This document shows, piece by piece, positions 42,097 to 50,959 of a stretch of 64,000 nt of DNA. Below the pieces are notes generated by a model that was not told the origin of the DNA, searched no databases, and saw only the letters and a list, made by a program, of their open reading frames with translations. Made by a program: the position numbers and the translations under genes. Within the stretch, counting starts at the first letter, position 1. Each line of letters starts with the position of its first letter. The stretch is from Frankia sp. AgB1.9 (GTDB taxonomy: Bacteria > Actinomycetota > Actinomycetes > Frankiales > Frankiaceae), in the NCBI RefSeq assembly GCF_016786355.1, contig NZ_JADWYX010000001.1, positions 1 to 64,000 of the forward strand, read 5' to 3'.

Positions 42097-42626
42097 CTCT
42101 GCTCCCGGGCGGCGTCGGCTTCAGCCGGTTCCGGCACGGCGAGCGCCTCGACCGCTGCTTTGGCCAAATCCCGCTGCGGGGGCGGGAAAAAGTCTCGACG
42201 GACGATCTGGCGCAGCTCGCCGCGTAGCCGGCGTACCGCGCGCGTCCGCTCGACTCCCGTCTCCGTTCCGGCGGCGGCTGCCTGGTCGATCAGCGCCTGG
42301 TACTCCACCGCGCGGGCCGCGCGCATCCCTTTGGCGATCTCGCGTTCCTGCGTGCGGGTGGTCGGTTGCGCGAGCCAGACGGTCGCCGCGCCGCCGGCTT
42401 CCATGACCTCGTCGGCGATCCAGCCGATCTGCTCGCGCGTCCGCGCGTCGGCAGGCAGCCCCACCAGGCCGTCGCCGAGGCGGGCGACCCCGAGTCGTTC
42501 CAGCTTCCGCCACACCGCGATCCTCGGCCGTGACGGCTCCCGCGGAACCCGGTAGGCCAGCAACACCCAGCTCCCCGTCCGCCCCTCGGAGCCGCCCGGC
42601 CCGGAAACCGGTGCACCTTCGTTCAT
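42093..42626 (-). CDS. chrB: ChrB N-terminal domain protein (chromate-responsive regulator part)
   Basis: A 177-residue protein equal to the N-terminal half of ChrB: WVLLAYRVPREPSRPRIAVW, GVARLGDGLVGLPADARTRE, then a charged helical C-terminus with LRGELRQIVRRDFFPPPQRD. It probably forms the winged-helix DNA-binding part. An 18-bp perfect palindrome lies 8 bp upstream of the ATG and is its likely operator. First gene of the chrB-chrB-chrA operon. The separate N and C halves could reflect a natural split rather than a frameshift, because both ends look clean. Confidence 0.88.
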   Translation of the reverse strand: MNEGAPVSGPGGSEGRTGSWVLLAYRVPREPSRPRIAVWRKLERLGVARLGDGLVGLPADARTREQIGWIADEVMEAGGAATVWLAQPTTRTQEREIAKGMRAARAVEYQALIDQAAAAGTETGVERTRAVRRLRGELRQIVRRDFFPPPQRDLAKAAVEALAVPEPAEADAAREQR

Positions 42627-42633
42627 GCGGCCG

Positions 42634-42651
42634 ATGTAACCACGGTTACAT
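42634..42651. promoter_or_regulatory. chr operator ATGTAACCACGGTTACAT
   Basis: Perfect 8-2-8 palindrome 8 bp upstream of the first chr gene. Its position over the promoter and start region suits repression by ChrB that is relieved by chromate. Confidence 0.75.
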
Positions 42652-42757
42652 GAACGGTCGATGGCGCGGAACGGGCATGGCGGAGCACCCTTCACGGTCG
42701 CCGTCCTGCTCCAGTTCACCCTCTGGAGAACGACCCGGCGCCCCTGACCGGGGGTCG

Positions 42758-43819
42758 CTACAGCGCGGGGGTGGCGTGGTGGTGGGCGGGGCTGGTGTGG
42801 ATGGTCGCGGCGGACAGCCGTCGGAGGTGGCGCAGCAGGTGGGCTTCGGCGGCGTGCGCGACGTCATGGGCGGCGGCCAGCGTCAGGTTCGGATCGACGG
42901 TGACGTCGGCTTCGGCGCGCAGGGTGTGCCCGATCCAGCGCAGCCGCAGCTCGCGGACGGTGTCGATGCCCTCGGTGTGCAGAAGGGTGGTCCTGGCTTC
43001 GGCGACGACGTCGGGATCGACGGCGTCCATCAGCCTCGCGCCGAGGACCCGGGCAGCCGAACGCAGGACTCCGAGGATCGCGATCGTGATGGCGAGGCCG
43101 ACGACGGGATCAGCCCAGCGCCAGCCGAGGGCGACGCCCGCCGCGCCGAGGAGGACCGCGAGGCTGGTGAAGCCGTCGGTGCGGGCATGCAGGCCGTCGG
43201 CGACAAGGGCGGCGGAGCCGATCTGGTGGCCGACCCGGATGCGGTAACGAGCGACGATCTCGTTGCCGACGAAGCCAATCAGCCCAGCCACCGCCACCGC
43301 GGCGAGATGATCGATGTGCCGGGGGTTCAGCAGTCGGTCGATCGCGGCCCAGGCGGCGAGCACACTCGACAGGCTGATCATTGTCAGGACGGCAAGACCG
43401 GCGAGATCCTCCGCGCGGCCATATCCATAGGTGAACCTGGTGGTGGCCGGGCGGCGCGCCAGAGTGAAGGCAATGAGCAGCGGGACCGCGGTCAGCGCGT
43501 CGGCGACGTTGTGCAGGGTGTCCCCGAGTAGTGCCACCGATCCGGACAGCACGACGACGACGGCCTGAGGGGCGGCGGTCAGGCCGAGACCGGCGAGGCT
43601 GATCAGCAGGGCGCGTCGCCCGGCGGTGTCAGCTTCCAACGCGTCGTCGATCTGGTCGCCGCTGTCATGGCTGTGGCCCCCGACCAGCTCCGAGAGTCCG
43701 TGGCGAAGCCGCGCCCAAAGTCCCGCCTCGTGATGGGCATGCCCGTCCTCGTGCGCGTGCCCACCGTGAGCATGGCCATGGTCGCGTGTCGGAAGCTCAG
43801 GCTCAGGGCCGGTGTCCAT
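42758..43819 (-). CDS. Cation diffusion facilitator (CDF) metal exporter
   Basis: A 353-residue CDF transporter. The N-terminus is His-rich (DHGHAHGGHAHEDGHAHH), a metal-chaperone-like tail. Six membrane helices follow, with the metal-site motifs LLGDTLHNVADAL in helix 2 and ADGLHARTDGF in helix 5, the H-x-x-x-D pattern typical of Zn-type CDFs. The C-terminal cytoplasmic domain (RLRWIGHTLRAEADVTVDPN) ends in another His-rich stretch. ATG 43819 chosen; no clear ribosome site. It is adjacent to the chr operon, giving a small metal-resistance cluster. Confidence 0.93.
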   Translation of the reverse strand: MDTGPEPELPTRDHGHAHGGHAHEDGHAHHEAGLWARLRHGLSELVGGHSHDSGDQIDDALEADTAGRRALLISLAGLGLTAAPQAVVVVLSGSVALLGDTLHNVADALTAVPLLIAFTLARRPATTRFTYGYGRAEDLAGLAVLTMISLSSVLAAWAAIDRLLNPRHIDHLAAVAVAGLIGFVGNEIVARYRIRVGHQIGSAALVADGLHARTDGFTSLAVLLGAAGVALGWRWADPVVGLAITIAILGVLRSAARVLGARLMDAVDPDVVAEARTTLLHTEGIDTVRELRLRWIGHTLRAEADVTVDPNLTLAAAHDVAHAAEAHLLRHLRRLSAATIHTSPAHHHATPAL

Positions 43820-43961
43820 AGCCGCGACGATAGACAAAAACGATCAACGCGGTATTTTCGCAGCGGCCACCACCTCGCACCTGCGCCGACGGCGCAACTG
43901 CCGCGCGGCAGCGGGGCCGGTGCCCCGCTGCCGCTCTGGCTGGTTAGACCCTGTTCTGTTC

Positions 43962-45212
43962 TTAGCGTCCGGCTGTGGCGATCTGCCTGTTGAGCTTGAT
44001 GGGCGGTGTGTTGAAGTCGAACGGTGGCTTGGGTACCCAGCTTCGGATGACGCCGCGCTGGAAGATCAGGCAGTGGGTGGAGCCGCCGTACTGGAAGTAG
44101 CCGATCTCGTCGCCCTTGTTCACCTTCTGCTTCTCGTTGACCTTGATCACGCAAGAGGAGATCTCGGCCATGCCTACGAAGACGCAGGCCACGGTGCCCA
44201 CGCGCGGGTCGCCGGTGTCGATCACGATGACCGCGCGGGCGGCGACCTGGCTGATGTAGCCCTGGGAGTCGTCGGGGCCGCCGGGGTCGAGGCCTTCGGC
44301 TTCGAGGTCGGAGTAGTAGGTGCCGTCCAGCGGGTAGGCGGCGACGATGGTGCCGGCTACGGGTGCGTGCCAGCGGTGGTAGTTGTAGGCGCTGAGGAAC
44401 GCCTGGTAGACGTCGCCGCCGACGAACTGTTCGGCGAGTGCCTGGCGTGAGCTCGTGAAGATGTCGGCGAGGGAGTACGGCTGTGCCTTCATCCAGAAGC
44501 GGTCCGTGAGCTGCACGTTGTTCTGGATGTTGTAGGGGGTGGCCTCGCAGGCGCTGACGACGACCGTGTTGTCGGTCGGTCCGTCCACGGGCCGGGCGCC
44601 GGCCTTGAACTTACGGGTGAAGAAGTCGTTCCACGACTTGAAATCGTAGTACGGCTTGGTGGGGTCGCAGACGAATTCTGACATGCGGAGGTAGGTGAGG
44701 GCCTCCGGAGAGAACCATCCCGGCGGTTCGGGAATGAGGTAGTACCGCGAGTCGGGCCCGCTCAGGAAGTCGCACCAGTACTGCAGCACGGCCTTGAGCT
44801 TCGCGTTGAGCGCTGGCGAGCGGAACAGCGGGAAACCGGCGGGCATGCACATGGGCCAGTCGAGCAGCGCGTTGAGCGGACAGCCGACGAGCTCGGTGGT
44901 GTCGAACGGCGGCGCGTAGGTCATGATCACGTTGATCAGGGCCATCAGTTCGTCGATGTTGCGGTAGCCGAGGTCGTAGCCGGCCGCGATCGCCTGCTCG
45001 ATCGCCTGGGTGAAGTACATGCGCAGAACAGGATCGGTGTTCACGAGATTCGCGAGATCCTGCACGGGCGGCGTGAGCGGCGCTCCGGGGCCCCGCTTCC
45101 TGGCCTCCTGCGCGAATTTGTGCCGGAACGCGACGAGCGCTTCTTCGCGGACGGGCAGCCAGTGTCCACGCCGGCTGGCCCGGAGCGCGATCGTCTCGGC
45201 ATTAATGTTCAT
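43962..45212 (-). CDS. Phosphatidylserine decarboxylase-family protein (PsiD-like)
   Basis: A 416-residue protein with two parts. The N-terminal 200 residues resemble the PSDC domain found in front of fungal PsiD-type decarboxylases (ARPVREE-like LPVREEALVAF; PLNALLDWPMCMPAGFPLFR; SWNDFFTRKFKAGARPVDGP). The C-terminal part is a PS-decarboxylase core with NYHRWHAPVAGTIV and GYFQYGGSTHCLIFQRGV; the G-S-T is the expected self-cleavage site that generates the pyruvoyl cofactor, with upstream His residues. It may decarboxylate an amino acid or a phospholipid headgroup. ATG 45212 chosen over a longer frame. No PS synthase gene is nearby. Confidence 0.85.
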   Translation of the reverse strand: MNINAETIALRASRRGHWLPVREEALVAFRHKFAQEARKRGPGAPLTPPVQDLANLVNTDPVLRMYFTQAIEQAIAAGYDLGYRNIDELMALINVIMTYAPPFDTTELVGCPLNALLDWPMCMPAGFPLFRSPALNAKLKAVLQYWCDFLSGPDSRYYLIPEPPGWFSPEALTYLRMSEFVCDPTKPYYDFKSWNDFFTRKFKAGARPVDGPTDNTVVVSACEATPYNIQNNVQLTDRFWMKAQPYSLADIFTSSRQALAEQFVGGDVYQAFLSAYNYHRWHAPVAGTIVAAYPLDGTYYSDLEAEGLDPGGPDDSQGYISQVAARAVIVIDTGDPRVGTVACVFVGMAEISSCVIKVNEKQKVNKGDEIGYFQYGGSTHCLIFQRGVIRSWVPKPPFDFNTPPIKLNRQIATAGR

Positions 45213-45804
45213 GCGGTGAAGTCCCTCACTTCCGATGGAAAGCGGAATGACGGATACCGTCAGCGGCCGGCCGGGCCCTCTGTTCCACATTTCACGATGT
45301 CGACGATCGTGTTTTTTCTCGATCGTCTGCGACCTCGCCGCGCGGCGCCTGAGGCTAACACGGGAAGGCGTGGCGGGGATTCCGGAAAGCCATTATCCTA
45401 ATAGGCAGGATTTCGGCTGGCGCAACGACTTCCGCCCAGGAATGACAGGGACGGTCGACGAAACCGGGGCATTCTCGGCACCCCGACGGACCTGTTGACG
45501 CTCGCCGGGGAGGGGCGAGAGATCCCTAGAAGGCGCGGCTCGCTCCTCGTGTGGGAGGAACCGGGGTACGAAGCGGACGCGGGCCGACAATCCCGAGGAT
45601 CTCGATGAGGGTCTGGGTGACCCACGACGCGCGGCGAGCAGACGGCGGTTGCTGCGTCCGGCCGTCAGTCTGCAGCCGAACCTGCAGCTTTAGGCGCCCT
45701 CCGTTGGTCCAGCGCGCTGGATGCGTGCTGGACCTACGGTCTTGGCCTGGGCCGGGTCCGCCCGAGAGTGGATTCTCGGTGATGCGGCGGCGGGCTGTTC
45801 GGGT

Positions 45805-46320
45805 TCAGCTTCCGGTGGGGCCGTTCTGCGAGGCGAGGACGTCGTGCAGGATGTTGACGCGGCGCTGCAGGTAGCGGGTCTGCGAGGCGAACCACGCAGG
45901 CGCCCAGAACCAGGACGTGAAGACGCCGACCTGGGTCGGTGAGCCGACGAGGGTGTGTGCGGCGTTGAGGCGCTTCGCGGTGGCGCCGAGGCCGACGAGG
46001 TTCCAGATTGGGATGAGCTGGTTCCACCACTGGCTGTTCGCCCTGCGTGGCTGGCCGAGGACGGTTGCCAGTTCGCTGTTGATTCGGTCGTACCAGACGA
46101 GGTAGTAGATCGAGAAGGTGATCAGGCAGAGCCACCACAGGCCCCAGGCGCCCTGCTTGCGTGGGACCGGCGGACCGCCGAACGGAGGCCGGGCGACGAC
46201 GACGGCCTGGCTGGACGGCGACGGCAGCTGTGGACTCGGTACTACCGCCTCGTCCGGCGGTAGGTCGACGTGCGGGGCAGCTGTCAGGTCGCCGCCGGTC
46301 GATAAGTTTGGCTCAGTCAT
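45805..46320 (-). CDS. DUF4234 membrane protein
   Basis: A 171-residue protein with a Pro-rich N-terminus of about 60 residues and a DUF4234 domain: KQGAWGLWWLCLITFSIYYL, then WYDRINSEL, NQLIPIWNLVGLGATAKRLN and a C-terminal helix. About two to three membrane helices. GGGGGAG lies 6 nt before ATG 46320. Function of the family is unknown. The 592-nt stretch 45213-45804 downstream contains no gene I can support. Confidence 0.8.
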   Translation of the reverse strand: MTEPNLSTGGDLTAAPHVDLPPDEAVVPSPQLPSPSSQAVVVARPPFGGPPVPRKQGAWGLWWLCLITFSIYYLVWYDRINSELATVLGQPRRANSQWWNQLIPIWNLVGLGATAKRLNAAHTLVGSPTQVGVFTSWFWAPAWFASQTRYLQRRVNILHDVLASQNGPTGS

Positions 46321-46490
46321 CGGGTACTCCCCCACGGAGATGTTGCGACTCTCGCCCGGAGATCAGATCGTTTCCGGGGGACCGGAGTGTAGCCCCGCCT
46401 TTCGGATCACGACAGCCTGACGAGGCTTGGATTTCGGCGGGGGAGTGAGACCGGCGGGGCGGTCTCGTCTGCCAGGCCGATTGTGGTGGG

Positions 46491-47783
46491 TCAGAGCTGC
46501 GGACCGTGGATTCTCGGGATGCGGCGGGTCCGCTCGCCAGTCCGTGTGGCGGTTGGGCGCTGCTTGCCGAGGCATGCCTCGTGGATGTCGGCTGAGGGCC
46601 GTCCGAGCAGGTAGCCCTGGCCGTAGCCGATCCCGGCGTCCACGACCGCGTCGAGTTCCGCCCTCGACTCGATCCCCTCGGCTACGACGTGCCCGCCGAT
46701 GTCACCCGCGAGCCTGGCCAGCCCGGAGGCCACGGTCCGCCGGGCCGGATCGCAGTCGATGCCATGGACGATGAAGGCGTCGACCTTGATGACGTCCGGT
46801 CGTAGCTGCAGGAGCTCTTCGATCCCTGAGTAGCCGCTACCGACGTCGTCCACGGCGATGTGGGTGCCATGCCCGCGGAGCTCCTCCAAGGACAGGAGCA
46901 CGTCCCGGTCGTTTCCGATCTTGTTGCGTTCGGTGATCTCCACTGTTACGCGGTGTGGGGTTCCGGTCTGGACGACGAGGTCGACGAGCTGACTCGTCAC
47001 GGTGGCAGGCGACGCGTTGACGGCCAGGAGCACGTCGGCTGGTATCTGTGGGAGTTCGTGCAACGCGTTGCGGACGGCCGCCAGTTCCAGTTCGCGCCCG
47101 AGCCCTGTGCCGGTCGCGTCGGCGAACAACTCGTCCGGCCCTCGCACGCCGGCGGGAAACCGGGCCAGCGACTCCACCGCCACGGTCTGGCCGGTCGTCA
47201 GGTCGGCGACCGGTTGGAAGACCATCCGCGGCCCGCCCTGATCGAGTACCTCCCGGACCTGCCGCCAGACCTCGCTGCGCTCGTCCCACAACCGGCGAAG
47301 ATCGATGACGAACTCGGTGAGGAAGGACGCGACCATGCGGAGTAATCCGCCGTCACGCTCGGGCAGCGAGGGGCACGGCTCGCGGCCCATGCAGCCGACC
47401 ATTCCGTAGACCCTTCCGAGAACGTCCGTGACCGGCGTCGCGGCGTAAGAGCGGATCCCGAACTCGGTCACGACCGGCAGACCGCACGAGCGTGGGTCCG
47501 CCTGGACGTCGGCCATCAGTGAGGGAAGCTCGCCAGACAGGACCTTGGCGAACAGTGACTGATCACGGTGCACACTCCAGCCCGGCATCACACCGTAGTT
47601 CGCCAGGTCGCCGCTGACCATCTGCAGGACGAGCAGATCCCCGTCCAGCCGCCCGAGCCACGCGACATCCATGTGCAGCCGGGCCCGCAGCAGATCGAGG
47701 AGATCGACCAGGACCGTCCAGGGCTCAGGCACCTCCCGCCTGGGTCCCAGGCAGGAGACACCACCCCGTGTGATCGGGCCCAC
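46491..47783 (-). CDS. GAF-EAL cyclic-di-GMP phosphodiesterase
   Basis: A 430-residue signalling protein. A GAF-like sensor domain occupies about residues 22-165. An EAL domain follows, with VAVESLARFP (EAL to ESL, catalytic Glu kept), NASPATVT, VTVEITERNK, HIAVDDVGSGYSGIEELLQL, IKVDAFIV, VVAEGIESRAELDAV and GQGYLLGRP. The metal-binding Glu, Asn, Asp and Lys positions look complete, so it is probably active in hydrolysing c-di-GMP. GTG 47783 is the assumed start; the ribosome site is weak. A monocistronic leftward gene. Confidence 0.87.
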   Translation of the reverse strand: MGPITRGGVSCLGPRREVPEPWTVLVDLLDLLRARLHMDVAWLGRLDGDLLVLQMVSGDLANYGVMPGWSVHRDQSLFAKVLSGELPSLMADVQADPRSCGLPVVTEFGIRSYAATPVTDVLGRVYGMVGCMGREPCPSLPERDGGLLRMVASFLTEFVIDLRRLWDERSEVWRQVREVLDQGGPRMVFQPVADLTTGQTVAVESLARFPAGVRGPDELFADATGTGLGRELELAAVRNALHELPQIPADVLLAVNASPATVTSQLVDLVVQTGTPHRVTVEITERNKIGNDRDVLLSLEELRGHGTHIAVDDVGSGYSGIEELLQLRPDVIKVDAFIVHGIDCDPARRTVASGLARLAGDIGGHVVAEGIESRAELDAVVDAGIGYGQGYLLGRPSADIHEACLGKQRPTATRTGERTRRIPRIHGPQL

Positions 47784-48018
47784 TCCGGCGGGCTACCCAC
47801 CGTCGGAGGCGCTACACCGCGAGCATGCGCGCGACGAGCCACGACCAGGGCCCGCGGTCGAGCCAAGAGACGATCATCCTGGTGGGCGCGAAGCAGGTCG
47901 ACTCTCGGTGCGCGTATCTGGTAGGTCCGCACGTCTCGACCCGTTCACGACTTCCGTCCGCTACCAGGTGGAAGACATCCCGCTCGCCGCCCCACCGTTA
48001 TAACCGGGCGAAGAGAAA

Positions 48019-48042
48019 CCCCGGCCTGGGCCCAGACCGGGG
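48019..48042 (-). terminator. Terminator of small hypothetical gene
   Basis: Outer stem CCCCGG / CCGGGG enclosing a mismatched inner stem CTGGGCCCAG, 17 nt past the stop of the gene at 48059. Confidence 0.55.
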
Positions 48043-48058
48043 CGCTCGTGGTCGCCGG

Positions 48059-48307
48059 TCAGCCGGCCGTCGGCACCGCCGCGGTCTCCTCGACGACGGC
48101 GAACAGGCCACCCTCAACATCGCGCCAGTCGCTGACGGGGCGGACGCCGAGGGTCGCGAGCAGCTTGTCGGCGGATTCGCTGAGGGCTGGGAGGCCGGCG
48201 GCGTCGACGCGGCCGACGATGGTGCCTTCCGTGTCAGCCTCACCACGGACGATCCGGACGTCGAGGGTGTCAGCGTCGACGTACGCGTAGGTGTTCGTGT
48301 CGGTCAA
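48059..48307 (-). CDS. Small hypothetical protein
   Basis: An 82-residue acidic protein with a pattern of alternating strands (YAYVDADTLDVRIVRGEADT; GGLFAVVEETAA). The start is TTG 48307, supported by a perfect AAGGAGG 6 nt upstream, an unusually strong site for a TTG. Not recognised. A terminator hairpin follows. Upstream, 48308-48587 holds no intact gene. Confidence 0.6.
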   Translation of the reverse strand: MTDTNTYAYVDADTLDVRIVRGEADTEGTIVGRVDAAGLPALSESADKLLATLGVRPVSDWRDVEGGLFAVVEETAAVPTAG

Positions 48308-48587
48308 GGGAGCCTCCTTGGGGCATGGGAGAGATCGATTCGATTCGTACGAGGGCCAGCCTTACGCAGCGACGCGGACCCGAGCCACGCGCCTCTCGAG
48401 GTGTCAGGCCGCACGGGCATATGGCGTGTCGTGGTCGTCCCGCGACGCCAATCCCAAACCGATGGCGGCCAAATCCGGTCTAACCGCAGCTGCGGATGCG
48501 CTCCGCGGTAGATGTCGTGGGGTGCCACTCCGCGGCCGGATGATGTGCGGCCCAGCGCGGTTGGGAACTGCCGGTCCGTGCCTCTGA

Positions 48588-49370
48588 AGTCCCGTCGGCG
48601 GGGTCGATGCCAAGCCGGTCGACGAAGAGGCCCGCGCGGTCCGACTACGCCCGCCCAAGACCCGCTCCGGCAAGCGCAAGGTCGATCTGGGTCCCACGAT
48701 GCTCGGCTCGCTGATGGCGTATCGCCTGGCGCAGGACTCCGAACGTGACGACCTCGGCGCGAACCTCTGGGACAACGGGATACTGCCCGACAACGAGGGA
48801 CGGTTCGTGCACCTCGAAGGGCTGATGTTCACGAAGCCGGACAGCAGCCATCTGGCGCCCGAGTACATCACTGCCCACATGCAGGTGATCGCGAAGCGGG
48901 CCGGTCTGTGCTGTGCGCTCGTGCGCGACGCCGATCCGGGCGCGACGACGCTGGTAGTCGGCAACCGGCATGCCGAGCCGGTCGGCACATCGACGCCTAT
49001 GTGGATCGTCAGCCGGTCGGCCAGGTGACCGTGACCGGGTGCGCGAAGCGCCGCGGTGCCGGAGCGGTGCTGACTCTCGCCGAGCCACTCGAAGCTGCGG
49101 TGCCGTGCGGCGCGGAACTTGGCCAGAATCTTCTGTCCCGGCGCCGGCTGCACGACATGCGGCATGGCTCGGCGAGCATCTCGCTGGCCCAGGGCATCGA
49201 CATCACGCTCGCGTCCAAGCGCCTCGGTCGCTCTTCGCCAAATGCCACGGCGAAGCTGTACGCCCATCTCTTGCGTTCGACCGGCCAGGCGGTGGCCGAG
49301 AAGGTGGAGGCGGCCGTGCCCCGTCGGAAGCGCTCCGCCCAGCGACCTGGAAACGGGCGCTCGGGCGAGG
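48588..49370 (+). pseudogene. Broken tyrosine recombinase/integrase
   Basis: The C-terminal catalytic half of a phage-type integrase in two frames. Frame 1 (48588-49028) has RPPKTRSGKRKVDLGPTMLG, YRLAQDSERDDLGANLW and ITAHMQVIAKRAGL. Frame 2, from about 49010, has LHDMRHGSASISLAQGIDIT and LGRSSPNATAKLYAHLLRS, i.e. the H-x-x-R box and the nucleophile Tyr. A shift in reading frame near 49000 and the missing N-terminal DNA-binding domain make it inactive. It lies just beside a tRNA-Lys 3' fragment, as expected of an integrase remnant at an attachment site. Confidence 0.75.
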
Positions 49371-49423
49371 TCAGAGACCGACGAAGCCGAAGAAACCATG
49401 CAGGTCAGCGGACTATGATGTTG

Positions 49424-49465
49424 TGGGCCGTCAGGGACTCGAACCCTGAACTCGCCGGTTAAAAG
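49424..49465 (-). tRNA. 3' half of tRNA-Lys(UUU) gene (fragment)
   Basis: Read on the minus strand: anticodon loop CTTTTAA (anticodon TTT), 3' anticodon stem CCGGC, variable GAGTT, T-arm CAGGG-TTCGAGT-CCCTG, then acceptor ACGGCCC and A. The 5' half (acceptor, D-arm, 5' anticodon stem) is absent: the upstream bases do not pair. This is the usual trace of an integrative element that used a tRNA 3' end as its attachment site. Confidence 0.7.
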
Positions 49466-49484
49466 CGAAGGAGAATAGTTGTCG
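49449..49484. repeat. Imperfect 36-bp repeat, copy B (att-like)
   Basis: Matches copy A at 38230-38265 in 31 of 36 positions. It begins in the anticodon-stem part of the tRNA-Lys fragment and continues past it. The region 49485-49880 beyond shows no gene. Confidence 0.5.
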
Positions 49485-49880
49485 AACTGTGTCCAACGGT
49501 GTCGTTAGATGTCAAGTTTTCCTATGTTTCCAGGGTTTTGGGAGCGTGTCGCGTCGTCAGGTGTCGGGCCGTGTCGAGTGATGCCGGGGTGTCCACGCCC
49601 ACACCACGCCCACAATGATCATGCTGTTCGGCGGGGGCTGCTCTGAGTCGCGCCGTTGGTGTGCGACCTGGATCGAGACCGACCGGAAAAGTTGGCAAGA
49701 TCGTCGGCACCGCAGCTGCGAGATCGGCTCAGGTCGCTCCTGACCCCTGCGGTGGTCTGCCGCTCAGTGCGCGATGACCAAGTCGCCTTCCGCACTTGGG
49801 GGCCGGCCAAGCCTGGTCTACCGTAAGGACGGGATGGCGCACTGTGTGTCAGGATCTAGGCAGGGAAGGCGGTGTGGGAG

Positions 49881-50237
49881 ATGAGTGGCTCGTCGTCCGG
49901 AGGCCCGCCGCCTGGGTCGCGGTACGCCGACGTGCGCCCGTACGCCGTGGCGGACTCGCTTGAAGATCTTCGTGGTCCGACCGCCGGAGTGGTCGTCCTG
50001 GACCGGTGGCTGGACTGGTCAGGTTCGGGCCGCTATGACCTGGCCAGCCAGGGTCGGTTGGCCCGGATGTACGAGACCGTTTTGCGTGAGGCGTCGAAGA
50101 AGGCGGACCTCTCGCGGTGGCTGGATGGGCGCACGCTCGTGCGACTGTGGCGTGAGCTGGTGCTGCCGCCCCAGGTGCGTCGCCGCTGGGAGGCGCGGTT
50201 CCCCGAGTTGGCCAGCGGGCACTGGTCCGCGGCGTAG
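49881..50237 (+). CDS. Hypothetical protein, likely antitoxin partner of AbiEii-like protein
   Basis: A protein of about 118 residues, mostly helical after a disordered start (GSSSGGPPPGSRY): VVVLDRWLDWSGSGRYDLAS, YETVLREASKKADLSRWLDG and RWEARFPELASGHWS. It sits 6 nt upstream of the nucleotidyltransferase gene, the antitoxin position in AbiE-type modules, but it is much shorter than AbiEi and shows no evident winged helix. ATG 49881 or GTG 49872 could be the start. Confidence 0.55.
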   Translation: MSGSSSGGPPPGSRYADVRPYAVADSLEDLRGPTAGVVVLDRWLDWSGSGRYDLASQGRLARMYETVLREASKKADLSRWLDGRTLVRLWRELVLPPQVRRRWEARFPELASGHWSAA

Positions 50238-50243
50238 CGGCGA

Positions 50244-50906
50244 ATGGCGGCACAGAACCCACCGATCCACCGTCGGTTGGCGGTGATCGGGCTTCAGGTC
50301 GGCGGTCCGTTCGGGTTCGCGCTCGCCGGTGGTCACGCCGTCGCGGCTCATGGGATTCTCCAGCGGCCCAGCGAGGACGTCGACTTGTTCGCGGACTGGG
50401 ACAGGCGCGCGGACTTCCCCGCTGCGGTGGATGCCGTGATCGCGGCATACCGAGCCGACGGCCTCCACGTCCAGATCGAGATGCAGGCCGACCTGATGGC
50501 ACGTCTACATGTGGTGGACCCGGAGCGGCCTGACGAACTGCACCGCGTCGAGCTGGTCGCCAACTGGCGGTTCCAGCCACCGGTCCAGATGGACATCGGC
50601 CCGGTGCTTCACCCGGACGATGTGATGGCAGGAAAGATCGACGCATTGTGCAACCGCGCGGCCGCCCGCGACTTCCTGGACATCGACGCCGCGATCATGG
50701 GCGGGCACTACACTCTTGATCGCCTATGCGAGATCGCGCACGAGGCTGACCGCGGGTTCGACCGCCGGCATTTCGCGGCCATGCTCGGGTTGATCGGCAG
50801 GCTCGATGATGACGACGACTTCGCCGTCTACGGTGCGACCCCCGACTACCTGGCAGGCCTGCGGTTGAGAGTCGCCGACTGGCGTATCCGCCTCGCCACA
50901 GGCTGA
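50244..50906 (+). CDS. AbiEii-type nucleotidyltransferase toxin
   Basis: A 220-residue AbiEii/AbiGii family protein. The GSx10DxD-like core is FALAGGHAVAAHGILQRPSE followed by DVDLFADWD (both Asp residues present); then PVLHPDDVMAGKIDALCNRA and ARDFLDIDAAIM complete the family pattern. In characterised AbiE systems the nucleotidyltransferase is a bacteriostatic toxin in a type IV pair and aborts phage infection. The ATG has no visible ribosome site, so it probably depends on coupling to the upstream gene. Confidence 0.85.
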   Translation: MAAQNPPIHRRLAVIGLQVGGPFGFALAGGHAVAAHGILQRPSEDVDLFADWDRRADFPAAVDAVIAAYRADGLHVQIEMQADLMARLHVVDPERPDELHRVELVANWRFQPPVQMDIGPVLHPDDVMAGKIDALCNRAAARDFLDIDAAIMGGHYTLDRLCEIAHEADRGFDRRHFAAMLGLIGRLDDDDDFAVYGATPDYLAGLRLRVADWRIRLATG

Positions 50907-50959
50907 TCGCGTCCGGCGGGCCGACCTGCGCCAGCGGTCCTGAATGGCATCATTGGCGC

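Noticed and set aside
42093-42626. PaaX-like regulator of a catabolic operon
   Set aside because: The direct overlap with a ChrB C-terminal gene and chrA makes the ChrB N-terminal domain the better call.
45551-45874. Small plus-strand gene in the 45.2-45.8 kb gap
   Set aside because: Arg/Cys-rich translation typical of a non-coding GC-rich frame, no ribosome site, and it overlaps the DUF4234 gene.
48699-49462. Intact integrase
   Set aside because: The conserved boxes fall in two different frames and the N-terminal half is missing.
49424-49465. Complete tRNA-Lys gene
   Set aside because: T-arm, acceptor 3' strand and anticodon loop are present but no 5' acceptor, D-arm or 5' anticodon stem can be found upstream.
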